Of a stretch of 64,000 nucleotides of DNA, positions 10,812 to 25,532 are shown in pieces (the first letter of the stretch is position 1; each line of letters opens with the position of its first letter). The notes below the pieces were generated by a model. That model did no database searches. It was not told where the DNA came from and worked only from the letters and a program-made list of their open reading frames with translations. The translations under genes were made by a program, and so were the position numbers. The DNA is from Polydactylus sextarius (taxonomy: Eukaryota; Chordata; Actinopteri; Polynemidae): positions 5,922,501 to 5,986,500 of the forward strand of contig CM028915.1 of assembly GCA_016801845.1 (NCBI GenBank). The letters run 5' to 3'.

Positions 10812-13800
10812 ATGGCCAAAATAGAAAACGGCCGTCAATCAGTGGACACAAGGAGTATCCGGACTATTAGCAGCAGTCATATAGACGATGAAAGCTCTTT
10901 GGGATCCGATTCAGAAATCAACGGCTTCACCAGCGACAGACAGACCGACAAATATGGATTTATTGGAGGGGCTCAGCAGTACTCGGAGGCGTCGTAAGTT
11001 TGTTTTAACTTCTGCAGTGATCAACTTCCACTGACTTCACTGTTGTTCCCTCTGCCAACTAAAATATGGACAACAAGCCATAAATCCAGTCGAGCCAAAC
11101 TTGAGCGCAGGGTGGTAATGTAGCAGTTAATCTAATTATGTGTTGACATATCACAACCAGTGCTGGTGGTGTTGTCTTGGTGGACAGAGCTCCTGACCAG
11201 CTGCGTGGCACAATGTGTTTCTGTGCCCTCTGAAGAAAGCGGTGAAGTGATAATAAGTTGCATCATTTTCTTATTTTGTCATGTAAAACAATTTTTATGG
11301 AGATATTTACTTCACACATTTTTTTTGAGTGGAAACCCAAACATGCTATTCTTTTAAGTGTAATGATTTCATTTGAATGGATTTATTCATAGCCCTTGAG
11401 GCACGTTGCAGTGTTTTTTTTTTTTTTTTTTTTATGAAGGCCTTTCTTTCTTTCTGTCTTTCCTTTTTTAACTTGGGCCCTAAAGCCTACACTACAGTAC
11501 TGAAATACTGGTAAGAGTCAGAGAAAGTTGTGCCAAGCACTGGCTGTCTGGGAGCTTCCTGTTTTGTGGAGTTTTGGCAGACTTGGAGCCACAGCTCTGG
11601 TGCCCCGTTACTAAAGGGCCTCTTTTGGCTCAGAGTTTTATAGGTAGTTACAAATGCAGGGTTTAACTTACAGGATTTGGCAGTGAAGGTAACTCATCAT
11701 TGCTGAAGTGCTTTGGAGGTTGAAGGTGGAGTATAAGATATTATACTGATCCGCAACATACAGCCCACAACTTCTTTTTTTTCCCTAACAGGAGGAGGGC
11801 TGCCTGAAGTTAAAAAAGACACTCTTTGAAGACATTTTAACCCTACAATTACAGGCTCGTGCTGATGAGATGATTACATAGCTTAGTAAAGCATCAGACC
11901 TCATTCGTAATGTAGGTTAGACTTGCCTGTATTTTCTGTTTCTGTTAGAGAATATAATGTTGCCTGTTAATGTTTTGTAGATAAATAAGAACCTAAGTCA
12001 GAGAAATCCTCTATTTGGCCTCTCGAGGTTAAACAGTGTTTGCCAGTAAATGGGGCACATATGAGTTTGTATCTTTTATAGCATCTTCAAATAAAGTCTA
12101 TTAGTTGCAGTTGTTTTAGATGCATTGCAAACTTAACCAACTGCATGTGAGCCGTGACCACACACTTAGATCTGATGGCACATTCAGAAAGGTGAGAAAC
12201 TGTAGAGGTTTTTGTTACACCCTCCCTTCACACAAGAGCCTGGTGCTAAGAACACCCTCTTTATCACTTATTTTTAACAAGTGTTATTGAAAAATGTATA
12301 TTTTCGGCTTCCTGTGTCATTTTGTTTCATATGGATTTTAAAGTCTCTTCTCTGGTGTGTCTCCAGTGCCCAGGATGTACCTCCAGAGGTGCTCAGGCAG
12401 AGGGAGGTGAAGTGGCTGGACATGCTCAACCACTGGAACAAATGGGTGGTCAAGAGATTCGACAAGGTCAGCACCAAGTCTTCTCTCAATAATACGCAAC
12501 AAGTGGCTTGTTTGGATTAGTCAGATCTGGGTAATTTCTGTTATGTTTTGTTTTTTTCTGAGCTCACACGGCGCTTTTTCAATCCTGAATATTTTTGTAC
12601 ACATGATCAGACAAGGTAAATGTCATTGCTCAAGTATTTGATTGCACAAGGACAGGGCTTTAGTGGATGCATTGTATTTAGCTTCACTTGTTCAGCTGGT
12701 TCTATGTAAAACACTCTTGGCAATTCAGCATGGAGCTGCAACTTCTCCATTTCCATGAGTCAACAACAGGGCGGGACACAACTCATCCCTCTATCATCCC
12801 ATGCACAGTGTGACAAATTGTCTCAGATTTTGGGTGGGGTTGTATTGACTTCCTGCAGGTCAGCTGTAACATAGGTGATTTGAGTATTTTGAAAAGTATA
12901 GCCATGCCAAAGTGCAAACTCCTTTGCCTGGAAAGTAGCAGACTTAGCAGAAAGCAGTTGTCATGTGCCTGTTGTACAGGTATGCTCAAAGATCACGCAG
13001 TGAAGGTCAGAGTTTCTAATCCCTTATTGCGCTCCTTTGTGTTGTTTCACACAAACTTTACAGCAGAGTTTGTTCTCTCCTTGGGGAAGTGTTCCAGCTT
13101 CGTATCAGTATAAGCAAACAAAAGTTACCAAAAATGGTAATGCAAGAGGAGCCGACATCAATGTGATTAACGGCTTTTCTCTCAGTTTAATCAATCTGTT
13201 TTATCTAATCCGTTGTAAACAATGGCCTCTGGCTGTGCAGGGAAGATTAGAGTTGCATCTCTACTTGGCAAAGTCACATGAGTCATATTTAAGGTTTTTC
13301 AAGTTGATATTTAGTTGTGTATGTATGTGTATAGTAATTACAACTAGGACAGACTGTGTCTGTTAAGGCCACTGCATTCTGGCTCAATTCAGACTTTATT
13401 TTCGTCTTCATCAGGGAGTATCTCTGTGTATGCAAATAATATATATGTGTAGTGAACTGAATTGAGCTGTGAAGCCTGTTTAAAGTCACATTCTCATTTA
13501 GCTCTCTAACAATCTCATTGTTTTGTTTTATTTTGCTTTTTAAATTAATGCTCTGGTGTTAAACTCATTAAAACAGCACAAGTGTTTACATAACATGACA
13601 CTTTTTAATGTAAATGTTAAGGTCAATACAAAGTTGGGGTTTAATATAAGTTGAGGTTTTAATATCAGAAATTCTGACTCATCAGGTGCTGGACAGATTT
13701 TCAATCTTTAGTTATAATTTTTGTTTAGTTTATGATTCAATACACATGATCTTTGCATTAATTGTCACCTACTGTAGCATTTCAGAGTGTTTTGAATAAG

Positions 13801-16800
13801 AAATGCTCGTGGATGATAGCAAGTTGTTATTCCACATTTTAAATAGATACTCTAAATTTTGCATGAATTCGAGAGGAGGAACCAATACCAAGTGTTAGCT
13901 TGTATAATGCCTTGTATAGCTTGTGGTAAGCCTTTTTCACACTTGTTTTTGTGTTTCGCTTTATCTGGTGAACATGTTATTCCTCTGTACCTCAGGTGAG
14001 GCTGCGGTGCCAGAAAGGAATCCCTCCTGCCCTCAGAGGCCGTGCATGGCTCTACCTTTCAGGGGGGAAGGTGAAGAAAGAGCAGAACCAAGGAAAGTTT
14101 CAGGTCAGAGATCTTCCCCTTTCACTTCTCCTTTCACTGCCCATTTTATACTGTTTTATCATCTTTGGGTTTCATCTGAATTTGTTACTGAAACTCATGG
14201 CCCCGCCACCGGGGGTTACTTCTTGTGGTGAGGACCCTGATGTTTTGTGCACTGCACTGGAACTAATTTGCTCTTAGTTCAGTCAGCTTACAGTGGGAAA
14301 TGAACTGCTGTTTAATGGCTACGAATAAAACTTTCCTTCTTAATTAACTTTTCTAAGGATAATTAAATACAGTTCTTTTAACACAAGCACAGCTCCTGTG
14401 ATCGTCAAATCTTATAGAGTTTCTGCTTTTGAAACTGTTTTGTTTTGAAAAACCACACTGCGGTTACTGTGCAGTAAAAAAGATCACACGTCTTCTCCAT
14501 ATGTTCTGCCAGGAGCTGGATAGTCAGCCGGGGGACCCCAAATGGATTGATGTCATTGAGAAAGACCTGCATCGACAGTTTCCTTTCCATGAGATGTTTG
14601 TGTCACGGGGAGGACACGGGTAAGCTGTGTGATGTGATGTGACCTTACAATTTGGAAATGGTGACCATTACTTGTCTGGCAGTTCATTTATCTAACTGTT
14701 GTGTGTGTGTCTTGATTGTTCACAGGCAGCAGGACCTGTTTCGTGTTCTTAAGGCCTACACTCTGTACAGGCCGGAGGAGGGATACTGCCAGGCTCAGGC
14801 TCCCATCGCTGCTGTGTTGCTCATGCACATGCCTGCTGAGGTACTCTATACTTTTCCTTCACCACAGACACTAAATAAACTGCCTCCTTTGGTGTAAATG
14901 CCGCCCTACTGTATCCGCCATGGTGCTATTAGTCGTCTGCACCAGTGTCAAAAAATAAAAGTTCTGAAATTATTATTTTTGCTCTTAGAACTAGAAATCA
15001 CACTCCGTTTCTTCATATGTTGTACTCTTCAGTTTTAGTTTGTGACCTCGAACATGTCTATTTTTAACCTGAACAGCAGACACTGTAGAAATGATGTCAT
15101 CTTGAGATAAATGCTGGAGTTGCTCCAGAGACTGAATAATAGATCATGTTGACTTTAAAAGTGTTTATGTAGATTTCCTGATTTCATAGCAGTAAGCCGT
15201 GTATTCAAATAAAATGAAAATATAGGCAAGTCGCTAATTGTACGTCAGTGTATCAAAATCTCTCATGTGATGTAATCACCGGGCTTAGTCAGTTTTATTG
15301 TTAAAGTCAACATTTCTAGTATTATGTGACTTCCCTGTGACATCATGTGTGTTTGTTTCCACAGGATGCCTTCTGGGGACTGGTCCAAATTTGTGAGAAG
15401 TATCTTCCTGGCTACTACAGTCCGGGCCTGGTGAGACTGAAACATGCACAAGCGCACATAATGAGATTGCCATCTCTTGCAAATGCAGAGAGAATATGAA
15501 TTCATCTGACGCTGCTGTTACGAGAGCTATAATCCGCACCACCTAACTGGGCTGTCTCTGTGATTATAGTATAACTAGAGTGCAGTGTTGTTTTTGCAGA
15601 CACAGGAATTCTGTGGTTATAAGTGACTGATGAAACCAGCGAGGCGTGGCCGGATAGATTTAACACGGGGTTACTTGTATTCCCAGCTACTTTACTAAAC
15701 TATTTTGTGTAATTAATTTCGCCTCGTGGTTATCGTTCAACATGATTGTTTTCATGTGACATAATTCTTTTTAAGTGGAAACAAGATTTACTAATGGAAT
15801 TTTTCCTCATGAAGTACAGTATAAGTATTCAGAGGAAGATGTTACAAAATGTGTGGAGTCATGCTCAGTGGAAAATAGCTCATAATTGAATCAACACACA
15901 TCAAGTGTGTTTGAATTACTTACTTTTTCTTATGTTTGCACATCCTCGTGTGTATCAAGTTTCTGCCCTGACAACTCAGAGCACAATAGCTTTTGTTTAC
16001 TCTGTTAATGCTTTCCTATGTGTGTCTCTTACAGGAAGCTATACAGTTGGATGGAGAGATCCTATTCGCTCTGCTGCGTCGTGTGTCCCCACTAGCCTTC
16101 CGCCATCTGGAGAAACACAAGATCGACCCCATCCTCTACATGACTGAATGGTTTATGTGTGCCTTCTCCAGAACGCTGCCTTGGGCCTCCGTGCTGCGTG
16201 TCTGGGACATGTTCCTCTGTGACGGTAAACAATGCCCTAGTTCTGTACTTACAGCGCTATTATGTGCTGGAGAAAAGCAGCACATCAAGAACTTCTTCAC
16301 ACTGAAACTCAAATCACTTAACTCTTCTCGCTTTCTCTCCGTTTAGGAGTAAAGATAATCTTCCGTGTGGGTCTGGTGCTGCTGAAGTGCATGCTGGGGA
16401 CCCGGGAGAAGCTGAAGGCCTGTCAGGGTCAATATGAGACCATGGAGCTCCTCAGGGCCATAGAGCCTCGATACATGCAGGAGGGCTTCCTTGTCCGAGA
16501 GGTGAGAGCAGAGCAGCACTAACGTGATACAGTCATTAATCCTTTAAAAACAGTGCATGTGTTACAAGTTTACGTGTTGGTAAAGTCTTCAACCTGCTCA
16601 ATTGTTCGTGTATGAAATTCTCTCATCTCCACCGGCAACAGGCAGTGTTAAATTACCTGATTAAAACCAGTCACACAGGGGCTGTGCCGTATAAATAACA
16701 TACATTATACAACACAAAATCCATTCTGCAAGTGCAGGGTTTTCTGGCTTTCTTTCATATATGATATATTTAGTATGTTTTCTCAGGTGTTAGGTGGTTA

Positions 16801-18043
16801 TTAGGTAGTGTTAGGCGGCCTTTATAAACAAGTTAAATCTTCCTTCAGGAGACAATGTGGATCGCACCATTTGGACTGCTGGTTCTTTCTTTCTTTTTTT
16901 TTTTTCGTTTCGCCTCACTTGCACTTTGTTTATTTCTTGCTTCATATCCTGTCCAGTCAGAACCAGCCACAGACTATGTGCCTCATGGATCTTATTTGTA
17001 TGGAATAGAGTAGTTTGCAGTGAATCATAATAACACTGCACTTTGAAGATTGTGCAATATACAGAGGCAGGAGAGTTTATTAAAAGCAATATGTCTTACT
17101 TTACTGGCATAATCCTTTAATGGTGTGGTGGAGGCCTGTGTCACCCGTTGATGTGGACTCGACAGAGAACAGTAAGTGTTTACAAATGTAGCCAAGTGAA
17201 CAGCAGAGAGTCTGAGAGTGAATTAAAGTGAAACAGAGACAAATTGAACTGAGTGCTGGCTGGCTACTGTCTGAGACTTGTGTGAGTATCTGTATGTGAA
17301 CAATGCCTCCTCTTATACAGAGGGACGTCTTGACTGCGAGTGACGGTGCATCCACAGCAGCCCCAAGGCCTTTTGGCATTTACTGACAAAGTTCACATTT
17401 TTAACACAATGGCCAGACATGGAAGGAACATATTTTCCAGAAAGGGCTGGTCCTGTTGCTTCACATTTCCCTGATTATGATCTGTGCGGCTCCAGCATTG
17501 ACCCGGTGACGTGTCTTTTTCCTGTTGCAGATCCTGGAGGTGCAAGTGACCGCGCGAGACGTGGAAAGAGAGCATCACACTCAGTTGAAGCGCTGGAAGA
17601 AGAATCGCGGCGAGTTGAATTTCAAGCCGCCTCCGCGGATGCACGGCGCGCGGCTCATCATGCTGGCAGAGCCGCCCAGGCGCCAGGACCTGCAGCAGAA
17701 CCCCACCATCGTGGTGGAGGTGCCTCAGCCCACGGCACAGCAGAAGAAGGGGAAGGAGGAGAAGAAGAGCAAGAAGAAGAAGAGCATGAAGAAATCCCAG
17801 CCCGTTGTGGAGATCCCGAACCCTTACCCTCTTCCAAACGACCCTCCGCCTCCACCTCCACCCACAGATCCACCTGCCCCACCTCCAGTCAGGGATGAAA
17901 CACCAGAGACCGTGCCACAAACTGAAAATGACTCAACTCACCAGCAGCAAACACCTCCCACAGACCTTCCTCCTGCCAAAGAATCGCCTCTCCAGCGATC
18001 CACACAAAGCCTTAGCAGCACAGAGCAGGATACATACCTGTAG
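10812..18043 (+). CDS. tbc1d10a: TBC1 domain family member 10A (EPI64), Rab GTPase-activating protein
   Basis: Nine coding exons: 10812-10993, 12367-12466, 13996-14103, 14513-14619, 14726-14840, 15365-15430, 16035-16224, 16347-16501, 17531-18043. They give 511 aa (human 508). The TBC domain starts near residue 100. The arginine finger is in IEKDLHR (R151) and the glutamine finger in YCQ (Q188), so the dual-finger GAP mechanism is intact. After the TBC domain come a lysine-rich run, a proline-rich run and the C-terminal PDZ ligand DTYL. In mammals this end binds EBP50/ezrin in microvilli; the protein acts on Rab27A, Rab35 and Rab8-type GTPases. The neighbour sf3a1 is conserved from human 22q12.2. 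Introns 1 (1.37 kb), 2 (1.53 kb), 6 and 8 contain no other gene that I can see. The single large last exon encodes residues 342-511. Confidence 0.97.
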
Positions 18044-20217
18044 CTCCACAGCAGTCAGCAATGTGTGTTTGTGTGTGTATGTGTGCACGCATGTGTGTAT
18101 GTAGATAAACACCAGCACCCTTCAGCCAACAACCAGCTGTTGTTACCAAGGTCTCTGACCATCCAGCATCACTATGACTTTAGTGTTGGACTGTTTTGTA
18201 TTCATTTATTCATGTTAGACACCATTTTGCCTATGATAATATTAGCATACCCTAAAGCATCGATGCTGAGTGTAGAACTACTTTGATGCTTATGCCATTT
18301 CTGCACATAAAGCTGATGTTAGCTCCTCTTAATGCTTGATGCTTTTATCCAGATCATAAGTCTTAGTATCCTGTTTACAAGGGAGACATGTTACTGAGTT
18401 GTTGGGAGCCAAGGCATTTCTGTTGGTTTAAATGGGACTTGGAGAACAAAGAGATGCCATTATACCATTTAAAAAAAAAAAAAAAAAGTACATTTCCACT
18501 TAAATTCAACACTATGGAGTTCTCATGCAACACTGTGTAGCAGTGGATGTGAACTGCTGAGACAAGCTCCTTGCCTTTAAATTTCTGGAGTCATTATCTT
18601 TCATTAGGGGTTTTATGCACTAGAGGGCGGCCTTGCAGAGGTTCCAGCCGTCATCCTGTTACAGTATCTGTTAGAAAAGCTGAGCACAGCAGGAATAGGA
18701 TTCCTTTAGGGATTCACTCAGCTTGGGAGGTATTTTTACAAGAAGCTTGACTTTTTTTTTTTTTCTCTCCACCAGGGAAACTTGTACATTTCATTTTGGA
18801 ACTGAGAATCATCTCTCTGAATCGCACCACATTGTGTTTAAAGTGCTATTTATCTAAAGAACAAAAAGTTAGTCGTCGGTGCATTACCCCGTCAATCCAT
18901 AAATGTTCCCATTTTTTTCTGTCTGTTTAATTGACATGAGTACACTATATATCAGCTGTAATACTCGCTGTGCCAGGCACGTTCAGCCACTTTAGAGCAG
19001 CAGTAATTCATGTTACTTGGGCGGCAGAGAGGGGAACACTGGACATTCCTCATTATATGACACATTCCTGCCTTGTTAAAAGCTAATCAGTCTAAAGGCT
19101 GTCTCTTGCCAAATGCAAATCTGTGTAATGTATGTTTTGGTCCGTGTGTTCCTGTCAACCAGGACAGTGAGAGATTACAAATCACCTAATGGTGCTGACC
19201 TTCGCTTGGCGTAGTTCAAGTATCCGGTCGGGGGCCAAGCAGATCTTTCTGCGTAGTACGTTGAGTCGGTTATTTTTGTTGTTGTTATTGTTGTTGTTGT
19301 TATTGCTAGAATTTCCAAAGCAAATCAAGACTGTTGTTTTGAGACGATCTTCGACCTCTACCTGTGTTTGTTGAGTTAGTACAGTCGAGGGATCATGAGA
19401 TTTCAAGATTCATTGGGATATTTTTAGTGTTTCCCTTCATGAGAGCCTCTTTTCTTTGGGAAATACAGAGACCAGCAGGGGTAACGTGAGGCTCTTTTTA
19501 TTATTATTTTTTTTTTTTCCAAAACAAGTTGGACAATCATTTTTATTTTTATTTTTTTGTGACAGTCCAAGTTTGTTTCATCTTTCATTACAGTAACACA
19601 TGATAAAGGGAGTTTTGACGAGCAGAAGCGCACACGCGTGGGATGTGTTTGTGTATTATTAATATTCAAAAAAAAAAAAGTCTTCTTTAAAAAAAAATGC
19701 ATGTTTAGGTCAGATGTAAAAATAAAATAATAAAAAAGCAATGGGGTTTAAATGATAACACGTTTTCAAGCAGTCACTCGCCTGTATGCAGTAGTTTTGT
19801 TTTTTCTTAGTTGCTTGTATTACACACCTCACATTTCGCTGATGTTATATTTTAATTTAATGCTCTTTGTGTAGATACGACATGTAAAATAACAACAATT
19901 TGTTTTGTAATGAAATCTATTTTTCAATGTTATAATGCCATATTTTATTACGCAGTTACAGAATAACTGCAGAGGAGATGTCTCTAAATCATTTTGCAAT
20001 CCAAACAGTATATTTTAGACCAACATTTGTAACACTAGAAAAAGAAAAAAAAAAATAAGTAAAAGCCTGTTTATCTGGAATTTGAAGGTAACTTTTGCCA
20101 CTGAAAATGTTTTTCTTACTCTTTAAAGACAGATTGGTATTTTACCACTCACAGTAGAGTAATAAAAGAGATGATGAGACTTTATGCATCATCATGAGTT
20201 TAACTTCTACAAATAAA
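18044..20217 (+). other. Probable tbc1d10a 3' UTR region
   Basis: After the stop codon the sequence becomes AT-rich, with A and T homopolymers (18472-18486, 19664-19678) and an interrupted TTG run (19273-19303). No early canonical AATAAA is seen; the first clear ones are 20161-20166 and 20212-20217, so the 3' UTR may be about 2.2 kb. CATAAA near 18306 is a weaker alternative. No coding potential is seen. Confidence 0.45.
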
Positions 20218-23200
20218 ATTTATTTAAAGCAAATCAACATCACGTCTGTTGCATTTTTATCGACCGCCATCATACTGTTGTATTTTAATACCTTGAGTTG
20301 GCTTCGCTTCTGTCTGCAATGTCTTATGTTCTCCAGTAGATGGGGCACTAGAGTCACCGTGAAATGAAGCAGCAGTTTTTCTTGAGAGAAAAACCAGGAT
20401 ATGTTCGCTTCCACTTCACTGTACATCTTTAAATTACATTAGAAAATATGGCACAACCAAAAAGATGCAACAAAACTGCTCCACTGCTAACTAAAATTAT
20501 GTAAAAATCTATGTATTCTAATTGTTTATTTAAGATTAGTAATTATCTGTAAACTTGAACAGCAACACTTGTGACTATATGACTATATGATTAGTTTTGT
20601 TAGGTTGTAAAAGTCTCCCAACACACACACGCAGGCTTGTACATGTGTATAACTTCTAGATGCCCAACTGAACTGAACTGAGCCCAACCATGGTGCAAAA
20701 AAACATCATTTGCCAAGAACTTTTTTCCTTGTGTGTAAAGTTACACATGATAATAACTGAGAGAACAAAAATTCCCTGATGATTTTACTCTTGATGCTTT
20801 TTGAGGACGATCCTCAAGTCACTGTACAACTAAGTTCAAGTCATAAACACAGAGGTGTCCTCATCTCTGATATAGTTCAAGTACAAGTATAAGTAACATC
20901 AACCTCCTCACATACTGTAATTCTAAAATGCTATAAGCAGATTTCCCAAGCTGTCAAAGTTTGGAAACTTGTCAAAATCGGAATAAAGCAGTCTGTGAGC
21001 TTCATAAATACACTGAAGATTAGTAAAAGTTCCCACTATCTCACTGATAATAAAATGACCAACATTTAGATAACACTCATACATTTTCTTTGCTTTATTA
21101 TAATTCTGCACTATGTCAAACTGATCATCTCAGGTCAGACTCTATGTTATAAAATAACATCTTATCAAATGGGAGTGTACGGTCTGGTGTCTGTCTGTCT
21201 GAGCATCTTGTAAAATGGAAAAAAAAAGATAGCGAAGCTGCTGTAGGAGTGAATCCATTCATGACACAAGTATTTGACCTTTCTCCTCTGAGGCTCTATC
21301 TTCAGCTTTAACAACTTCTCCCTCCAAGAAGAGATCATTCCTGCCCCCTCTCCTCGTTTACTCTAATGACAGCTTGCTATTATTTTCTTAATTCACTGTT
21401 TGACTTGCCAAATGCCTCTTTTCTCCACCTTGAGGTGTGGGATATTTGAAGTTATTGCCCGAGGCTTTAGAGGGTTCGTTGTAAATTGCTACCTTGATGA
21501 CCTCAGTGATCCTTCTAACTCACTTCTAATTGTCCAGCGAGGCGCAAGCTGCAGCTGTTAACCTCTGGTCATCCGGGGCTCAGCGAGGTGATTGAACAAC
21601 AAGACAACAAGTTGTGGGTAATTTCACAATCATCATTGTCCTGTGGTACATTTTATATTGTCATTTTAACTGTTGGTGAGCTAGTTGTGTAGATATGAGT
21701 TACAGTCCTTTAAAGTGAGTACCTGTCAATAGCTATTAATCATACAAACCCATTATGTCATTACGGACCATTATGGGATGTGTTGATTTTTGCCCACATG
21801 AGGCACAGCAACAGTTAATGGTCTAGGTCCCTGAGGAATGCATGCACCGTCACGCTTTCCCTCTTTGCATTGGACACCTGGCCCTCTTTCAGTGCCACCG
21901 TGCCATTTACATCTCAAAGGGGGACGACCAAGAAGGCTCTCTCTGTGCTCTCTTCCTTACTCCAGAAATGATCTGATTTATCTCTTCATCAACGGAAATA
22001 TATGCCTTTAGAGAGACCATCCCGCCTCTCTCATCCCCAGCTAATAGAGATGGGAGAGGGAGAAGTAAAAAGAGAGACTTGTGATCCTCCGTGTGATCCC
22101 AGACCCAACGGACCCCTGTCACAGTGCTTGATTCATGTGATGCGGGTGACTTTCTTTCTGCTCCCAGGCTCAATGTGTTAAGGCAAAGCAAAGGCGCCTG
22201 TGTTCCTGAGGTATCCGATTCCCACGTTTGATGGAGCATGACAGGTTGGCTCAGGTCAAATTAAAAGGCCGCAGTAACAAATATGAGGGCAGATATTGTG
22301 ATCGTCCGCGCAGGTGAACTTTCCGTGGCAGTGGGAATAAAAAGTTATTTATTGCACCAAGGGAAAACATTACTCTTTGTGCAGGAGGCATTAAGAGGGG
22401 GGATCCCTGTGAGAGGGCCAGGGTGGATAATTGAATCATCCCTGAGCTGTTCTTTCTGTGTGGACCTCTTCTGTTCATCTGCCAAAGGAAAAACCTTCAC
22501 TTTTATTTTCCTCTCATTGGCATCATGTTCTTCTCCATATCCAGACATTTAACCCTAATTATCTATGTATTTCTGCAGTGTAGTGTGTCTACAGTATGTC
22601 CTGAATAGGAATTGTCTAGTCTATTCTCCGCCCTGTAAGTTTGTTCTTTGATGGAAACATGACAGCTCTCTTTCCAGACATAGCTTTGTAAATATTCTCC
22701 ATCCTCTGGCTCCTGTGAGCTATTTCTGACCACCCTAAACTGAGACTACTGTTAAATAATGTCATAAATACCTGCTAATGTTTTAAATCTCGAGTGGTGC
22801 AGTGCCTGCAGGCTAAACTATTCCACGGTGAGATATAAAAGGCTGTGTGAGTGTGTACCTTGGAAAATGGACTTTTGGCACCTATTTTATTTCCATTGTA
22901 TAATTTTTCCTTCAATTCCTGGTTTACATATGGCTACATAAAAATACCCAGAAGGTAATTTTAACATAGAATAACACCCAAATATTCTCATGGGTGCATT
23001 TAGCAAAGTACTTTAAATGTCATCGCAGTTCTCATTCCAGCTGCTCCCCATGGACGAGCCGGACTATGTTAGGGACGGTGTGAAAATTGTCGGTGGGGTC
23101 AAACCATGTGTTTGACATATGTTTGATTTTTATTTCAAGCAATGCTTTCATTTCTTCATTGTTGGTGATATTTAGTTTGAACCCCTGAAGAATAAAAAAA

Positions 23201-25508
23201 AGCACAACACACTGAATGAGCTACTAAATGGACAATTATTAGCAATAAGCTAAATATTAAATAAGTTAATGGGGTTGAAGAGTTTTAAAACTGTAAAACG
23301 TTACCTTTATTTATCGGTAGAATAGTTTAGGATGATGTGATGGTAAATATTAATAATATAGTAGGTTAATGCTAAATGTTACATATTTAACTTTAACATA
23401 ATACTGTTATGATGCTAAATAAAGTGAAGGTAACTATTTTTTTCTTTTCTGTTTCTTTTTTTTTTCTTTTCCAGAAAAAAATAAATAAATAAAATTCAAA
23501 TCTGGTGGGAGGAAAACATATAGTCCCTGATGTGCTCTCCCAAAAAAAAATTTAAACCACTCTCCCTTACACAGATATAAATTACACATACCTTTTCCCC
23601 TTCTGGGATCACCCCACCCCAACAATAATTTTCATACACTCCCTTAGCAGATTCTTTTTTAAAAAAAGTTAAAAACTACAGCCAATTAGTGGTTTTAGAA
23701 GGTTCAAATCACATGAAGCAACAAGGCCGTCTCTGTCAAGTGAGATTTAAACATGCGGGTGGATGGTGAAAAGGTAAGTGAGGCATAGCAATTGTGTCTG
23801 CTAATCACCTGCCTGCTGCTGCTACGCCTACAGGATATTTTAGCTCCAAACGATGGGTGTGTGGGGGTTACGTGTGGGTAAGTGCTGCACACCTGCGTGG
23901 CTGTCATACTCCTTGGGGAGTTTTAGGCGTTTCATTTAATCTCCATCAGTTGTCTCCCCCTCTCTCTCCCTTCTGCACCCATCCTCATGACCTCCTAACC
24001 CTCTACATCCCCTGGCTCAGGAGAGCCAGAGGCACGTGCAATTATAGCTGTTAAATCTTGTCAAGCAAATGGAGCATAAGCAGCGACCACATTTTTTTCC
24101 CGACACTCCCGAAATGGGTTGACTTCATTGGGTCTTTTTTCACCTGGCTGGTGGCAATTAAACCTGTCTCGATGGTTGCTTGTGTTGTGACTGAGCTACT
24201 TTTCCGGCACAAACTCCCCTCTGTAAATGACGACAATGACGCAACCTGAAGTTACTAGGCCCCAATTCACAGCTTGCCTCCTCATTATCCCTTCTCACCT
24301 CCTCTCTGTGCTGACTCCTGTCCTCTACTTTTTGGGTGGCACTGATAATCAGTAATTAACAGAGCCAGGTAGAGAATAAGCTGTTAAATGGCTCTCTCTC
24401 TGGGTGTTTGTTTACTTGTGTGCCTGCCTGCTGAGGCTCCTGACCGGAGGGTGATGAGTTACAGACACAGATGGTGGGCATCAGCAGGCCGGCTGGGGGC
24501 AGATTAGCCACCTCCCTTGTCTGAGTAGCCCCGTCCCAGCCAGCTCCCACTCCCACTGAGCCCCAGAGGAGGGCCTGTCTGTAACTCTACTCACTTTTGG
24601 CAAGCCTCATGTGTTGATGGAGGACGACCAAGGGCTTATCTCGTCTCATTCCACCACCGCTGGGCCTAGCGGGCCTGGGGCTGACGGAGAGGGGCGGGGG
24701 TGTCTGGTGGGGATGTCTGTGTGAAAACAGTTTTTGTTTTGAAAAGGTAATGCTCCTGCCTTTAAGTGGCATAGATTTTGTAATTAGAAGTAACTTTACA
24801 CCACTAAGTGGAGCCTTATGTAAATGTATACACATTTGCACTTTTATAGCATAGCGTGTAGGTGTTGAACCTTCTTCTCTTCATTAACCACCAGGTTATA
24901 AGCTATAACCCTCTTTGTCCTTATGTGTTTGAGATGGTGGCTGCCACGTGTGCCACCTCTATAGGGATGTGTTGGTAATCCCCTCTTCCATCGCATGAAA
25001 AACACTTACTGTGCAGATTTTGCCAGTATGCCATATTCACATTGCACTGGACAGGAAGCACAGTTCAAACAGTCCAGGTCAAAGGTCAGCCAGATGCGAT
25101 GTAGAGGCCGCAGGAGGGGGGAAACTGGGCAGCCTGTAGGTTAGCGTTCGGGGGCCTGTTTATTTTATAAACAGTGGGAGCAGATTAGTACTGGAGCCAG
25201 GCTCCCTCAGCCATATGGAGAGGATGTCCTCTGTGTTAGGAGGCTCTTAATAAACCATTGTGTTCATAGCTGGATGCACACAGTCACTGGCATCATTTCT
25301 GGTCAACGCTAATGATGAGATGATGTTGTTGCCAATACACATGTGTGGACGCAGACATGCATGGTCTGCACCACTTCCATTCTGGGCATAATAGAGTATT
25401 GAATGATTGTGTTGGTAGCAGCTCACAGCTTTTGAGTCATTAGGGGTGTTGGCACATGCAGGCCTTCGTCAACACTTAGCTAGGAGGTAAAAACAGGAAA
25501 TGGATTGA

Positions 25509-25532
25509 CCCCCCCCGCCGCCGCCGCCGCCA
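25509..25532. repeat. C-run followed by (CCG)n
   Basis: Eight C residues run into five CCG-type units. This is the most GC-rich point of the intergenic interval. Confidence 0.85.

Noticed and set aside
17393..17920. 175-aa minus-strand frame opposite the last tbc1d10a exon
   Set aside because: Shadow of a GC-rich proline/lysine-coding exon; the plus-strand exon matches the family through to the DTYL end.
22251..22552. Overlapping frames on both strands near 22.4 kb
   Set aside because: No splice sites, no family resemblance; more consistent with a conserved non-coding patch.
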